A DNA stretch of 64,000 bases from Castellaniella sp049671645 (lineage in GTDB: Bacteria; Pseudomonadota; Gammaproteobacteria; Burkholderiales; Burkholderiaceae_B): contig NZ_JBATVG010000024.1 in assembly GCF_049671645.1 (NCBI RefSeq), forward strand, positions 1-64,000, written 5' to 3'. The position numbers and the translations under genes were made by a program. The notes below the pieces were generated by a model. The model did not search any database. It saw only the letters and a list, made by a program, of their open reading frames with translations, and had not been told where the DNA came from. Positions 34,716 to 42,735 of the stretch are shown in pieces (positions within the stretch are counted from its first letter, which is position 1; the number at the start of each line of letters is the position of its first letter).

Positions 34716-35426
34716 TTATTCCTGCGCGGCCGCCAGCGCCAGCTTGCGCCGCGCCAGAACCCGGCCCAAACCCACCACCAGGATCGCGCCGACGATTTCG
34801 GCGCCGATCTTCCAGGCGACGGTCGGCTGACCGATCCGTTCGACGACGAACACATCGGTGATCAGCATGCCGCCGGCGATCCAGCCCAACAGCCCCGCCC
34901 CCAGCGTCACCACCAGCGGGAAGCGGTCGATCAGCTTGAGCACCAGCGTGCTGCCCCAGATGATGATGGGCACGCTGACCAGCAGGCCGAAGACCACCAG
35001 CCCGATCTGATGATCCACGTGGGCATTTTGCGCCGCGCCGGCGATGGCGATCACATTGTCCAGGCTCATCACGAAGTCGGCGATGATGATGGTCTTGACG
35101 GCGGCGAAGATGGACGCGCCGCCCTTGATCTTGTCATGGGCGTCGTCCTCGGGCAACAGCAGCTTGATCCCGATCCACAGCAGCAGCACCCCTCCCACGA
35201 CCTTCAGGAAGGGAACGTTCAGCAGGGTCAGCGCAAAGGCGATCAACAGCACGCGCAGGATGATCGCCCCCGCGGTCCCCCACAGAATGCCCTGCATGCG
35301 CTGTTTCGGTTGCAGGTTGCGGCACGCCAGGGCGATCACCACGGCGTTGTCGCCCCCCAGAAGAATGTCGATCAGAATGATCTGGAATACCGCGCCCCAA
35401 TGCAGGGTCTGAAAAAATTCGATCAT
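34716..35426 (-). CDS. TerC-family membrane protein, probable Mn2+ exporter (Alx/YkoY-like)
   Basis: This 236-residue protein has about seven hydrophobic helices. TerC-family acidic motifs are visible in the IILIDILLGGDNAVVIALAC stretch (about 15-34) and in IADFVMSLDNVIAIAG (about 110-125), the paired Asp/Asn sites that bind the cation. Members such as Alx and YkoY move manganese. The start at 35426 follows AAGGA and a hairpin. A yybP-ykoY manganese riboswitch lies directly upstream, which strongly supports a role in manganese homeostasis over tellurium resistance. Confidence 0.92.
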   Translation of the reverse strand: MIEFFQTLHWGAVFQIILIDILLGGDNAVVIALACRNLQPKQRMQGILWGTAGAIILRVLLIAFALTLLNVPFLKVVGGVLLLWIGIKLLLPEDDAHDKIKGGASIFAAVKTIIIADFVMSLDNVIAIAGAAQNAHVDHQIGLVVFGLLVSVPIIIWGSTLVLKLIDRFPLVVTLGAGLLGWIAGGMLITDVFVVERIGQPTVAWKIGAEIVGAILVVGLGRVLARRKLALAAAQE

Positions 35427-35438
35427 GGTTGTCCTTAT

Positions 35439-35476
35439 GAAAATGGCCTGAAACCCATTTGGGCCAGGCCATTTCC
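35439..35476 (-). terminator. Expression-platform hairpin of the Mn riboswitch
   Basis: AAATGGCCTG (35441-35450) is perfectly complementary to CAGGCCATTT (35465-35474), with a CCC/GGG pair inside. On the minus strand it ends in TTTTC just before the ribosome binding site. It fits an intrinsic terminator, or a structure that regulates access to the start region. Confidence 0.7.
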
Positions 35477-35604
35477 AAAGTAGAGACGTGCCTTGCCCAT
35501 GATGGCAAGGTCTTGCTCGCAACCGTGGGTTGCCCGGGCACCGGGTGCCTGCCGAAGGCAGACGACCGTCATGACGATGCCGCGGAAAGTGAGCTACTCC
35601 CCTT
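35477..35604 (-). ncRNA. yybP-ykoY (manganese) riboswitch
   Basis: The minus strand reads AAGGGGAGTAGC, later GCAAGACCTTGCC, then GGCAAGGCACGTCTCTACTTT. These are the conserved blocks of the yybP-ykoY aptamer: the outer stem GGGGAGTAG with CTCTAC and the two Mn-binding internal loops. A stem CTGCCTTCGGCAG lies between them. It immediately precedes a terC-family gene, one of the usual targets of this riboswitch, and a hairpin expression platform follows. Confidence 0.9.
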
Positions 35605-35613
35605 GATCGGAGG

Positions 35614-35619
35614 ATTATA
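35614..35619 (-). promoter_or_regulatory. -10 box for the riboswitch/terC unit
   Basis: A perfect TATAAT on the minus strand lies 10 bases before the aptamer. A TTGAAG -35-like hexamer is only 14 bases upstream, so the -35 element is uncertain. The box lies 12 bases beyond the qorB stop codon. Confidence 0.55.
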
Positions 35620-35630
35620 AAGGAAAACGG

Positions 35631-36476
35631 CTACTTCAAGGCGGCGGCCACCACGGCGGACAGCGCGGTCGTGGGCCGGCAGATCAGGCGCGACAGTACG
35701 CGCCCCTCGTCGAACAGCGCGCCCTGCGAAGCGCTGACGTCCCAGCCGGCCACGGCATCCGCGAAATCGGCGGGCAGACCGAACCCCCGCAAGGCAGCCG
35801 CATAATCGGCCCGGGGCAGGTTCCTGTACGGAATGGCGCGTCCGGTCTGGCGCGAGACTTCCGCCGCCAGGTCGGCCAAGGTAAAGCTGTCGTCTCCGGC
35901 CAGTTCGTACGTCTTGCCGTCATGGCCTTCACCCGCCAGCGCCACGGCGGCGGCCTGGGCATAATCCGCCCGGGCCGCCGACGAAATCCGCCCTGCGCCG
36001 GCGCTGCCGATCAAGGCGCCGCCCGCGACGGCGCCGGCAATCGAGCCGGCATAGTTTTCGGTATACCAGCCATTGCGCAAGATCGTGTAGGCGAGGCCGG
36101 AATCCTTGATCATCTTTTCAGTGGCGATGTGTTCGCCGGCCAGGCTCAGCGTGCTGGTGTCGGCATGCAGCAGACTGGTATAGACGATACGGCGCGCGCC
36201 CGCCCGGCGGGCGGCGTCGATGATGTGGCGATGCTGTTCGGCGCGCTTGCCCAATTCATTGGCGGAAATCAGCATCAGCGTATCAATGCCGGCCAACGCG
36301 GCGGGCAGCGCATCGGGCTGGTCATAATCCGCCTGCCGCACGGCGATGCCCAGATCGGCCGCCTTGGCGGGGGAGCGGGCCAGCGCCAGCAGATCCCGGG
36401 CCGGGAGTCTGGCTTTCAAAGCGTCGATGAGGAGGCGGCCCAATTGGCCGGTGGAACCTGTGATGGCGATAGTCAT
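35631..36476 (-). CDS. qorB: NAD(P)H:quinone oxidoreductase 2 (QorB-like), NmrA-type SDR
   Basis: This 281-residue atypical short-chain dehydrogenase begins MTIAITGSTGQLGRLLIDAL with the GxxGxxG dinucleotide-binding loop. It carries YTSLLHADTS, ILRNGWYTENY and a C-terminal half like E. coli QorB (YtfG). It reduces quinones with NADPH. It is divergent from an HxlR-type regulator, the same pairing as ytfG/ytfH in E. coli, so redox or quinone control is likely. Confidence 0.9.
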   Translation of the reverse strand: MTIAITGSTGQLGRLLIDALKARLPARDLLALARSPAKAADLGIAVRQADYDQPDALPAALAGIDTLMLISANELGKRAEQHRHIIDAARRAGARRIVYTSLLHADTSTLSLAGEHIATEKMIKDSGLAYTILRNGWYTENYAGSIAGAVAGGALIGSAGAGRISSAARADYAQAAAVALAGEGHDGKTYELAGDDSFTLADLAAEVSRQTGRAIPYRNLPRADYAAALRGFGLPADFADAVAGWDVSASQGALFDEGRVLSRLICRPTTALSAVVAAALK

Positions 36477-36522
36477 GGTGCATCTTCCATTGCGTTGAAC
36501 GTGGAGAAGACTGTATGCTTAA

Positions 36523-36541
36523 TACTAACTTTTAGGAAGTA
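36523..36541. promoter_or_regulatory. Imperfect dyad between qorB and the HxlR gene
   Basis: TACTAACTTTTAGGAAGTA has outer arms TACT/AGTA and partial inner symmetry (6 of 8 positions). It lies 6 bases before the regulator start. HxlR proteins bind such sites in divergent promoters; the assignment is inference. Confidence 0.4.
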
Positions 36542-36546
36542 CGCAC

Positions 36547-36999
36547 ATGAAAGTAAGTATAGAACTGCCGGATCGGGGCGCGCAGCGAGGCAATCTGCTG
36601 GCCGAAGCCTGCCCATCCCGGGATGTCCTGAAGCACATGACGAGTCGCTGGGGGGTTCTGGTGTTGCGCGTGCTGGCTGGCGGCACCCACCGTTTCAGCG
36701 CGCTGCGGCGCGCCATCGGCGGAGTCAGCGAACGCATGCTGGCGCAGACGCTGCAATGGCTGGAAAATGACGGGCTGGTGGATCGGACGGCCTTCGACGT
36801 CGTGCCGCCCCATGTGGAGTACAGCCTGACCCCCCTGGGTCGGGAAGCCGCAGGCAAGGTCGGCGCCCTGGCCGATTGGATCGAGATCAATCTGCCGCAG
36901 ATCCTGGCCGGACGCGAACCTGCGGCTGCGGCGGGATCAGGCCGGCATCAGGTCGACGCAGGCATGAAACGCCAGGCGATCAGCCCGCCCAGGGCCTGA
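36547..36999 (+). CDS. HxlR-family transcriptional regulator
   Basis: This 150-residue winged-helix protein has the HxlR pattern: a Cys near the start of the domain (EACPSRDVLKHMTSRWGVLV), RFSALRRAIGGVSERMLAQT and a wing ending VEYSLTPLGREA. That Cys (about residue 23) is the redox sensor in some relatives (HypR, QorR). It likely controls the divergent qorB. The last 17 codons overlap the 3' end of the convergent MFS gene. Confidence 0.9.
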   Translation: MKVSIELPDRGAQRGNLLAEACPSRDVLKHMTSRWGVLVLRVLAGGTHRFSALRRAIGGVSERMLAQTLQWLENDGLVDRTAFDVVPPHVEYSLTPLGREAAGKVGALADWIEINLPQILAGREPAAAAGSGRHQVDAGMKRQAISPPRA

Positions 37000-38165
37000 G
37001 CAGCCAGCAGGACGGCGACCGTGCCCGTCCATCCCCCCCAGGCATAGGCCACGCCGCACAGCCAGGCCCCCGTGAAACCGCCGCAATAATAGGCGGAATA
37101 GTACAGACCGCTGGCCAGCGAACGCCCGTGGGTGATGCGGTAGGCGATGAAGCTCATGGTCGCGGATTGCGTGATGAACGTGCCGCACGCGGCAATGGCC
37201 AGCGCCACCACGATGCCCCAGGAGGGCCGGACCAGCGTCAGCATCACGCCGAAGGCGGACACCGCCAGCATGGACAGAATCGCGCGGCGAACGCCGATGC
37301 GCGGGATGATGCGCCCCGCCAGCGGTGTCACGACCACCCCCAGCAGATAGACGGAAAAGATGTTGGCCAACTGACCGGAGCTGAAGTGATAGGGTTCGGC
37401 CGCCAGGTGCAGATTGATGAAGGTGAACAAGCCGATCAGGGCGAACAGGACCGTGAATCCCAGGGCGCAGGCCGTCTGCAGCGCGGGGTTGCGCAATAAC
37501 TGCCCCAGCGTCGCCATGCTGGACCGGAAACGCGCATTGGCCACGAAGTGGCGCGAATCCGGCAGGCCGCGCCAGACGATCACGGCTCCGGCCAGATTCA
37601 GCACGGCCATCACGCCGAACGCCGACTGCCAGGCCATATATTCCGTCAGGTGTCCCAGGATGAAGCGCCCCAGAAAGCCTCCCAGCACACTGCCGGCCAC
37701 ATACACGGTCACGATGCGCACCATGGTCGAACCGCGGAATTCTTCGCCGATATAGGCGATGGCGACCACCGACACCCCAGGCACGGCCAGCCCCTGCAGG
37801 AACCGCAGGATCAACAGGCCATGCACCGTTTCCACCAACGGCATCAGCGCCGTCGGAACCGCCAGCGCGAACACCGAACCGACAATCAGCCATTTGCGCC
37901 CGATCGCATCGGACAGCATCCCGACGAAGGGGGAAATCAGCGCCACGGCCAGCACCGTCATTCCCACCGAATTGCCGATCTCCACCACCGAGGCGTGCAG
38001 GTCGCGCTGCAACTGCGGCAGAATCGACTGGATCGAATAGACCTGGATGAAGGCAAACACCCCCACCAGCGCCATGGTCAGTTTCAGCAGCTGACCGGGA
38101 CGGTCATTGAATTCATCGGAGGGGGCGGGCACGGGCGATTGACATACTTTGCAGGAATTTCCCAT
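36948..38165 (-). CDS. MFS transporter, YnfM-like (12 TM)
   Basis: This 405-residue major facilitator has about twelve helices. The loop 2-3 motif reads GMLSDAIGRKWLIV and motif C-like Gly/Pro patterns occur in helix 5. The closest match by eye is the YnfM/YybF set of putative arabinose or drug exporters, so substrate prediction is weak. The N-terminal 30 residues are polar. Its 3' end overlaps the HxlR gene on the other strand by 52 bases. Confidence 0.87.
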   Translation of the reverse strand: MGNSCKVCQSPVPAPSDEFNDRPGQLLKLTMALVGVFAFIQVYSIQSILPQLQRDLHASVVEIGNSVGMTVLAVALISPFVGMLSDAIGRKWLIVGSVFALAVPTALMPLVETVHGLLILRFLQGLAVPGVSVVAIAYIGEEFRGSTMVRIVTVYVAGSVLGGFLGRFILGHLTEYMAWQSAFGVMAVLNLAGAVIVWRGLPDSRHFVANARFRSSMATLGQLLRNPALQTACALGFTVLFALIGLFTFINLHLAAEPYHFSSGQLANIFSVYLLGVVVTPLAGRIIPRIGVRRAILSMLAVSAFGVMLTLVRPSWGIVVALAIAACGTFITQSATMSFIAYRITHGRSLASGLYYSAYYCGGFTGAWLCGVAYAWGGWTGTVAVLLAAQALGGLIAWRFMPAST

Positions 38166-38225
38166 TATAGGGGGCGGACACGCATGTTATAAAAAGGCTG
38201 TCTCACCCCCGCAGGATCAGGGAAC

Positions 38226-38474
38226 ATGTCCATACGAATACTCAGCCGCCTGGGCGCCGTGCTGGCGCTGGCCGCCCTGGCTTCGGGATGCGCATCCGAC
38301 AGCTCCGGCAGCCTCAGTTCCAGCATCGGCACCGCGCTCAGCAAGCCACTCTGCGCCGTCAGCCCCAGCAGTTGCCTGTACCAAGGTTCTTATGAGCCCG
38401 GGGAAGCGGCCTACGCCGAACAGGAAGCCAGGCGCCTGAATCAGGCCCAGTTGATCCGGCTGCGGGGCATGTGA
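38226..38474 (+). CDS. Small lipoprotein of unknown function
   Basis: This 82-residue protein has a lipoprotein signal: a basic start (MSIRILSRLG), a hydrophobic core and the lipobox LASGC (Cys20 or so). The mature part is Ser-rich and then charged (EAAYAEQEARRLNQAQLIRL), with two more Cys around CAVSPSSC that could form a disulfide. No family was recognised. It is flanked by a divergent MFS gene and a convergent sigma54-regulator gene. Confidence 0.7.
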   Translation: MSIRILSRLGAVLALAALASGCASDSSGSLSSSIGTALSKPLCAVSPSSCLYQGSYEPGEAAYAEQEARRLNQAQLIRLRGM

Positions 38475-38516
38475 TTTTTTCACCCCAGCCAGCGCCACGC
38501 ACGGCCGGGAACCCGA

Positions 38517-39911
38517 TCAAGGACTGGCGGCATCGTCCCGGGATGCGGGGCGCTTCTTCAGAATCCTGTAGATCTGCGCCCGGCTGATGCCCAGCAATTC
38601 GGCCGCCCGTCGCTTGTCGCCGCCCGCCTTTTCCAAAGCCAGGCGCGCCGCCCTGACCTTCTCGGCATCGAGCGCCGTCGCCAGCGAAGCATCCCGATGC
38701 GCGCTCGCGGACGGGCGCTGCCCGGGAATATCCGCGCCCGTCCCCCGCCCCTCATCGTCCAGCAGCAGGTTTCCCGTCACCAGGAAGCGGATCAGGACAC
38801 TTTCCAATTCCCGCACGTTGCCACGCCAAGGATGCGCCATCATGCGCGCCAGGGCGGACGCGGGCAAAGGGCGACGGGCCGCACCCAGCCGCCGCGCCAG
38901 CCTGTCCAGCAACTGTTCGATCAGGAACGGCCGATCATCCCTGTCCCGCAAGGCCGGCACCTGGACCGGCAGCACATTCAGACGATAAAAAAGATCCTGG
39001 CGGAAGCGGCCGGAACGGGCGAAGTCGCTCAAGGGCAGGTTGGTCGCGCAGATCACCCGGACCCGAACGCCGATCGGCGCCGTCCCGCCCACGCGGACGA
39101 TCTCCTGGGTTTGCAACACGCGCAACAGACTGCCCTGCAGGGACATCGGCATATCACCGATCTCATCCAGAAACAGGGTTCCACCCTGCGCGAGCTCGAA
39201 CTTCCCCGGTTTGCCGCGGCTACGGGCGCCCGTAAACGCCCCGCCCTCGTAGCCGAACAGTTCCGCATCGATCAGCTCCGCAGGTATCGACGCGCAATTG
39301 ACCCACACAAAAGGCCCCGCCGCCCGATCCGACAAGCCATGGATCGACTGCGCCGCCAGTTCCTTCCCAGTACCGGTTTCCCCGGAAATCAACACGGGAA
39401 AATCATAGGCGGCGGCCTGGCGCAAGGCATGGCGATAGGACTCCATCCGCGAGCCCTGGCCGATGACGTCCTGAATCGAAAACTGGCAGGCCCAGGGCCG
39501 GTCACGCTGCAAGGTCAGCCCTGACTGGGCCATGCGGCTATAGGTGCGTTTGAGCGCGTCCAGATCCGAGAACAGGGCCATGCCGATCGCGCCGACGCTG
39601 CGGCCGTTCTGCAGGATCGGTACCTGCTTGGTGATGAGCTGATGCCCCCGGACTTCCAGCGGATAGCCGATCTGGGGGCCCTCGTCCCCCCTCGCCACAT
39701 GATGCAGCCGCGTCTGCGAGCCCACCACATCGGAGATGTGGCGGCCGATGAAATCAGCCTCCTCGCCCCCCAGCAGCTTGCAGTACGGCTGATTGACCAG
39801 CACGATCAGGCCGTCCGTATCCACCACGACCAGACAATCCGACACATGGTTCAGCACCAGTCGCAGGAACAAGGCTTCGTCGGAAGCACTCAACTGCCAG
39901 GGCAAGTTCAT
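38517..39911 (-). CDS. Sigma54-dependent activator with PAS sensor and Fis-type HTH
   Basis: This 464-residue protein has an N-terminal PAS domain (about 10-120), an AAA+ domain with Walker A GETGTGKE (about 175-182), the sigma54-contacting GAFTGA loop, Walker B GGTLFLDEIGDM, and a C-terminal Fis-like helix-turn-helix (GGDKRRAAELLGISRAQIYR). It is a complete bacterial enhancer-binding protein sensing a small cytoplasmic ligand through PAS. It is divergent from the alpha/beta hydrolase gene, which carries a -24/-12 promoter, so that gene and the transporter after it are its likely targets. Confidence 0.93.
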   Translation of the reverse strand: MNLPWQLSASDEALFLRLVLNHVSDCLVVVDTDGLIVLVNQPYCKLLGGEEADFIGRHISDVVGSQTRLHHVARGDEGPQIGYPLEVRGHQLITKQVPILQNGRSVGAIGMALFSDLDALKRTYSRMAQSGLTLQRDRPWACQFSIQDVIGQGSRMESYRHALRQAAAYDFPVLISGETGTGKELAAQSIHGLSDRAAGPFVWVNCASIPAELIDAELFGYEGGAFTGARSRGKPGKFELAQGGTLFLDEIGDMPMSLQGSLLRVLQTQEIVRVGGTAPIGVRVRVICATNLPLSDFARSGRFRQDLFYRLNVLPVQVPALRDRDDRPFLIEQLLDRLARRLGAARRPLPASALARMMAHPWRGNVRELESVLIRFLVTGNLLLDDEGRGTGADIPGQRPSASAHRDASLATALDAEKVRAARLALEKAGGDKRRAAELLGISRAQIYRILKKRPASRDDAASP

Positions 39912-39927
39912 AGGATTCTCAATTCAT

Positions 39928-39950
39928 AGACTTATGCGTCTCATTAGAGA
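39928..39950. promoter_or_regulatory. Candidate upstream activator site for the sigma54 regulator
   Basis: Two dyads overlap here: AGACTTATGCGTCT (AGAC/GTCT) and TCTCATTAGAGA (TCTC/GAGA). They lie about 140 bases upstream of the -24/-12 promoter and just upstream of the regulator gene, the usual distance for an enhancer site. Confidence 0.4.
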
Positions 39951-40085
39951 AAATAATCTCATCAAGCCGCGATGACTGTCAATCATCGGAGGCGGCGGGC
40001 CGATCGCGCCTTGCGCGGCCAGCCCGCTGGGAAAACATGCTCCAGGCCATGGGCGGCTCCCGCCGCCTGCGATGGCCGGCGCTCC

Positions 40086-40100
40086 TGGCATGGGTTTTGC
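40086..40100 (+). promoter_or_regulatory. Sigma54 (-24/-12) promoter
   Basis: TGGCATGGGTTTTGC matches the consensus TGGCAC-G-N4-TTGC with one change (T for C at the sixth base), including the GG and GC dinucleotides ten bases apart. It lies 34 bases before the hydrolase start and is divergent from a sigma54 activator gene. Confidence 0.85.
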
Positions 40101-40133
40101 TTGGAATGGCGTGAACCCACATGGAGGAGTCTC

Positions 40134-40949
40134 ATGACCGCAATCAACACCATCCCCATCCGCGATACCGTCGTCCAGGTATCCGGCCAGGGCCACCCCT
40201 TGGTTTTCATTCACGGATTCACGACCACCGGCGAATTCTGGCGGGAACAGGTCGCGCCCTTTTCCGACGCTTTCCAGGTGATCCGCATCAATCTGCCCGG
40301 ACATGGCGTATCGCCGCACCCGACCGGCCGGCCCTACACGATCGACGCCTTCACGCAGGACGTGCTCGCCGTATTCAAGGCGCTGGCAATCCCGGAGGCG
40401 ACCGTCATCGGCCTGTCCATGGGCGGCACCATCGCCCAGCAATTCGCCCTGCGATATCCGGATCGCACCCGCGCGCTGGTCCTGGTCGGCGCGACGCCGC
40501 ACGGCCTGGGCACAGACGTCAGTGCCGGCAGCGTGCACGATGCCATTACAGAATTGGGGGTGGTCGGCGCAAGCCAGCGGGTCATCGACCGCTCATTCAG
40601 CCCCTCCACAGCCGCCGACATCGTCGCGTTCGCCAGAACAGAAGTCGCGCAGACGCCGGAGTTCGTCGCCCGGGAAGCCATCACCTCGCTGAACGCATCC
40701 GACAGCCGACACCTGCTGGATCAAATCCACATGCCGACCTTGATCGTCGTGGGAGAAGACGACATCATCACCCCGCCTGCGGAATCGGAACTGCTAGCGG
40801 CAAGCATCCCGGGCAGCATCCTGGAGATCCTGCCGCAGGCAGGCCACTTCCCGATGCTGGAACGCCCCCATGCTTTCAATGCCCTGCTCGCCGACTTTCT
40901 GCGCACAGTACAGGCAACGTCGGCGACATCCATAGAAAAAACCATCTGA
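40134..40949 (+). CDS. Alpha/beta hydrolase (PcaD-like family)
   Basis: This 271-residue serine hydrolase has the HG oxyanion motif (FIHGFTTTGEFW), the nucleophile elbow GLSMGG (Ser95), an acid at Asp209 or Asp210 (VVGEDDIITP) and the catalytic His238 (AGHFPMLERP). It resembles 3-oxoadipate enol-lactonases and related ester or lactone hydrolases. The start at 40134 follows GGAGGA. It is expressed from a sigma54 promoter and followed 18 bases later by a transporter, suggesting uptake and hydrolysis of an ester or lactone. The substrate is not known. Confidence 0.88.
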   Translation: MTAINTIPIRDTVVQVSGQGHPLVFIHGFTTTGEFWREQVAPFSDAFQVIRINLPGHGVSPHPTGRPYTIDAFTQDVLAVFKALAIPEATVIGLSMGGTIAQQFALRYPDRTRALVLVGATPHGLGTDVSAGSVHDAITELGVVGASQRVIDRSFSPSTAADIVAFARTEVAQTPEFVAREAITSLNASDSRHLLDQIHMPTLIVVGEDDIITPPAESELLAASIPGSILEILPQAGHFPMLERPHAFNALLADFLRTVQATSATSIEKTI

Positions 40950-40967
40950 ACAAAACAGGAGGAGACC

Positions 40968-42605
40968 ATGCAACCTACCCCATCATCCGCAGCCGCAGCC
41001 GCCATCGGCATGCCGCGACATCCTGCGCAGGCCAGCCCGGACACCCGGAAAGTCATCCTCGGCGCAGCCCTGGGCACCGTTTTCGAGTGGTACGACTTTT
41101 TCATCTACGGCAGCCTGGCGGTGTTCTTCGGCGCCCTCTTTTTTCCAAAAGGGAACGAAACCGCAGCCCTGCTGGCGGCCCTGGCGACTTTCGGCGCGGG
41201 ATTCGTGCTGCGTCCGTTCGGCGCCATCGTGTTCGGGCGCCTGGGCGACATGATCGGCCGCAAGCGCACCTTTCTCATGACGATGATCATCATGGGGATC
41301 GCCACCGCCGCGGTCGGGATACTGCCGACCTTCGACACCATCGGCTGGTGGGCGCCCGTCATCCTGGTGAGCCTGCGACTGCTGCAGGGGCTCGCTGTCG
41401 GCGGCGAGTTCGGCGGCGCCGTCACCTACGTGGCGGAGCACTCGAGCGGCGACCGCAGAGGCCTGACGACCAGTTGGATCCAGATCACCGCCACGCTGGG
41501 CCTGTTCCTTTCCGTCATCGTCATCCTGGCCTGCCGGCAATCCATGAGCGCCGAGGCGTTCGCCGACTGGGGCTGGCGCATCCCCTTCATCGGGTCCCTG
41601 GGCCTGCTTGCCGTGTCCCTCTACATCCGTTTGAAGCTGGAGGAATCGCCGGTCTTCCAGCAGATGAAAGCCGCCGGCAAGGGCTCGAAGAACCCCATCG
41701 CTGAAACCTTCGGCAACCGGCGCAACCTGCGCCTGGTGCTGATCGCCATCTTCGGCATTGTCGCCGGCCAGGCAGTGATCTGGTACACGGGTCATTTCTA
41801 CAGTCTCTATTTCATGACCACGACACTGAAAATGAGCCATGAAAACGCCTATACCTACCTGCTCGCCGCCCTGGCGCTGGGCACGCCGTTCTTTCTGTTT
41901 TTCGGGTGGCTATCCGACCGGATCGGCCGCAAATGGATCGTACTGACAGGCTGCGTGCTGTCGGCGGCGCTGTTCATGCCCCTGTTCCAGGGACTCGCCA
42001 CCTATGGCAACCCGGCGCTGGCTGCCTTCCGCTCACATACGCTGGTCCAGATCCAGGGCGACGACTGCCGGGAAAATCAGTCTTTCGTGGGCCAGCTATT
42101 CCGGCCGGCGGCGACAACCGCGTGCACGCGCGCAAAGTCCTTTCTTTCCGCCCATGCGGTCCCCTACGAAATCCAGGCAGGCAAGCAGCCATTTTCCATA
42201 CGGGTAGGCTACCAGACCTTCCAGCGCTTCGATGAGTCCGAACTGCGCACCGCCTTGACCGCGCAAGGCCTGCCGACCGATGCCACACCCGCGGAACCGA
42301 ATGGCCCGATGGTCGTCGCGATTCTGTTCGTGCTGGTCTTTCTGGCCACCATGGTCTACGGACCGCTGGGCGCGCTGCTGGTGGAGCTGTTCCCGACAAG
42401 AATCCGCTATAGCGGCGTGTCGGTCGCCCTGCAATTCGGCAACGGCTGGATCGGCGGCTTCGCGCCCTTCGTCGCCACCGCGATCGTCGTCAGTTCCGGC
42501 AGTATCTTCGCCGGCCTCTGGTATACCGTGGGCTTTGCCGCATTGACGGCCATCATCGGCGCCATCGCGCTCCCGGAAACACGTCACAACGACATCAGCC
42601 AATAG
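40968..42605 (+). CDS. MFS metabolite:H+ symporter with a large periplasmic insert
   Basis: This 545-residue protein of the metabolite:H+ symporter branch (ShiA/ProP/KgtP type) shows GTVFEWYDFFIYG in helix 1, FGRLGDMIGRKRTF and RLLQGLAVGGEFGG. Such proteins are usually 430-460 residues. Here about 100 extra residues (about 345-445) lie between helices 9 and 10, polar and with two Cys (DDCREN, TTACTRA), probably periplasmic. It is the second gene of the sigma54-controlled unit and presumably imports the substrate of the hydrolase or its product. Confidence 0.87.
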   Translation: MQPTPSSAAAAAIGMPRHPAQASPDTRKVILGAALGTVFEWYDFFIYGSLAVFFGALFFPKGNETAALLAALATFGAGFVLRPFGAIVFGRLGDMIGRKRTFLMTMIIMGIATAAVGILPTFDTIGWWAPVILVSLRLLQGLAVGGEFGGAVTYVAEHSSGDRRGLTTSWIQITATLGLFLSVIVILACRQSMSAEAFADWGWRIPFIGSLGLLAVSLYIRLKLEESPVFQQMKAAGKGSKNPIAETFGNRRNLRLVLIAIFGIVAGQAVIWYTGHFYSLYFMTTTLKMSHENAYTYLLAALALGTPFFLFFGWLSDRIGRKWIVLTGCVLSAALFMPLFQGLATYGNPALAAFRSHTLVQIQGDDCRENQSFVGQLFRPAATTACTRAKSFLSAHAVPYEIQAGKQPFSIRVGYQTFQRFDESELRTALTAQGLPTDATPAEPNGPMVVAILFVLVFLATMVYGPLGALLVELFPTRIRYSGVSVALQFGNGWIGGFAPFVATAIVVSSGSIFAGLWYTVGFAALTAIIGAIALPETRHNDISQ

Positions 42606-42735
42606 TCTCCATCCCGGCCGGCGGCGCACCGCCGGCACAGGCGCGAAGCAGCGCCGGCATGCCCTGCGCCATGCCGGCGCCCGCCCCGCGGGCGGGACCG
42701 ATATAATCCGAAGCGACCTCAGGATCGGACCCCCC

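Noticed and set aside
34716..35426. TerC-family gene as a tellurium resistance gene
   Set aside because: No other ter genes are nearby, and the manganese riboswitch upstream argues for Mn2+ export.
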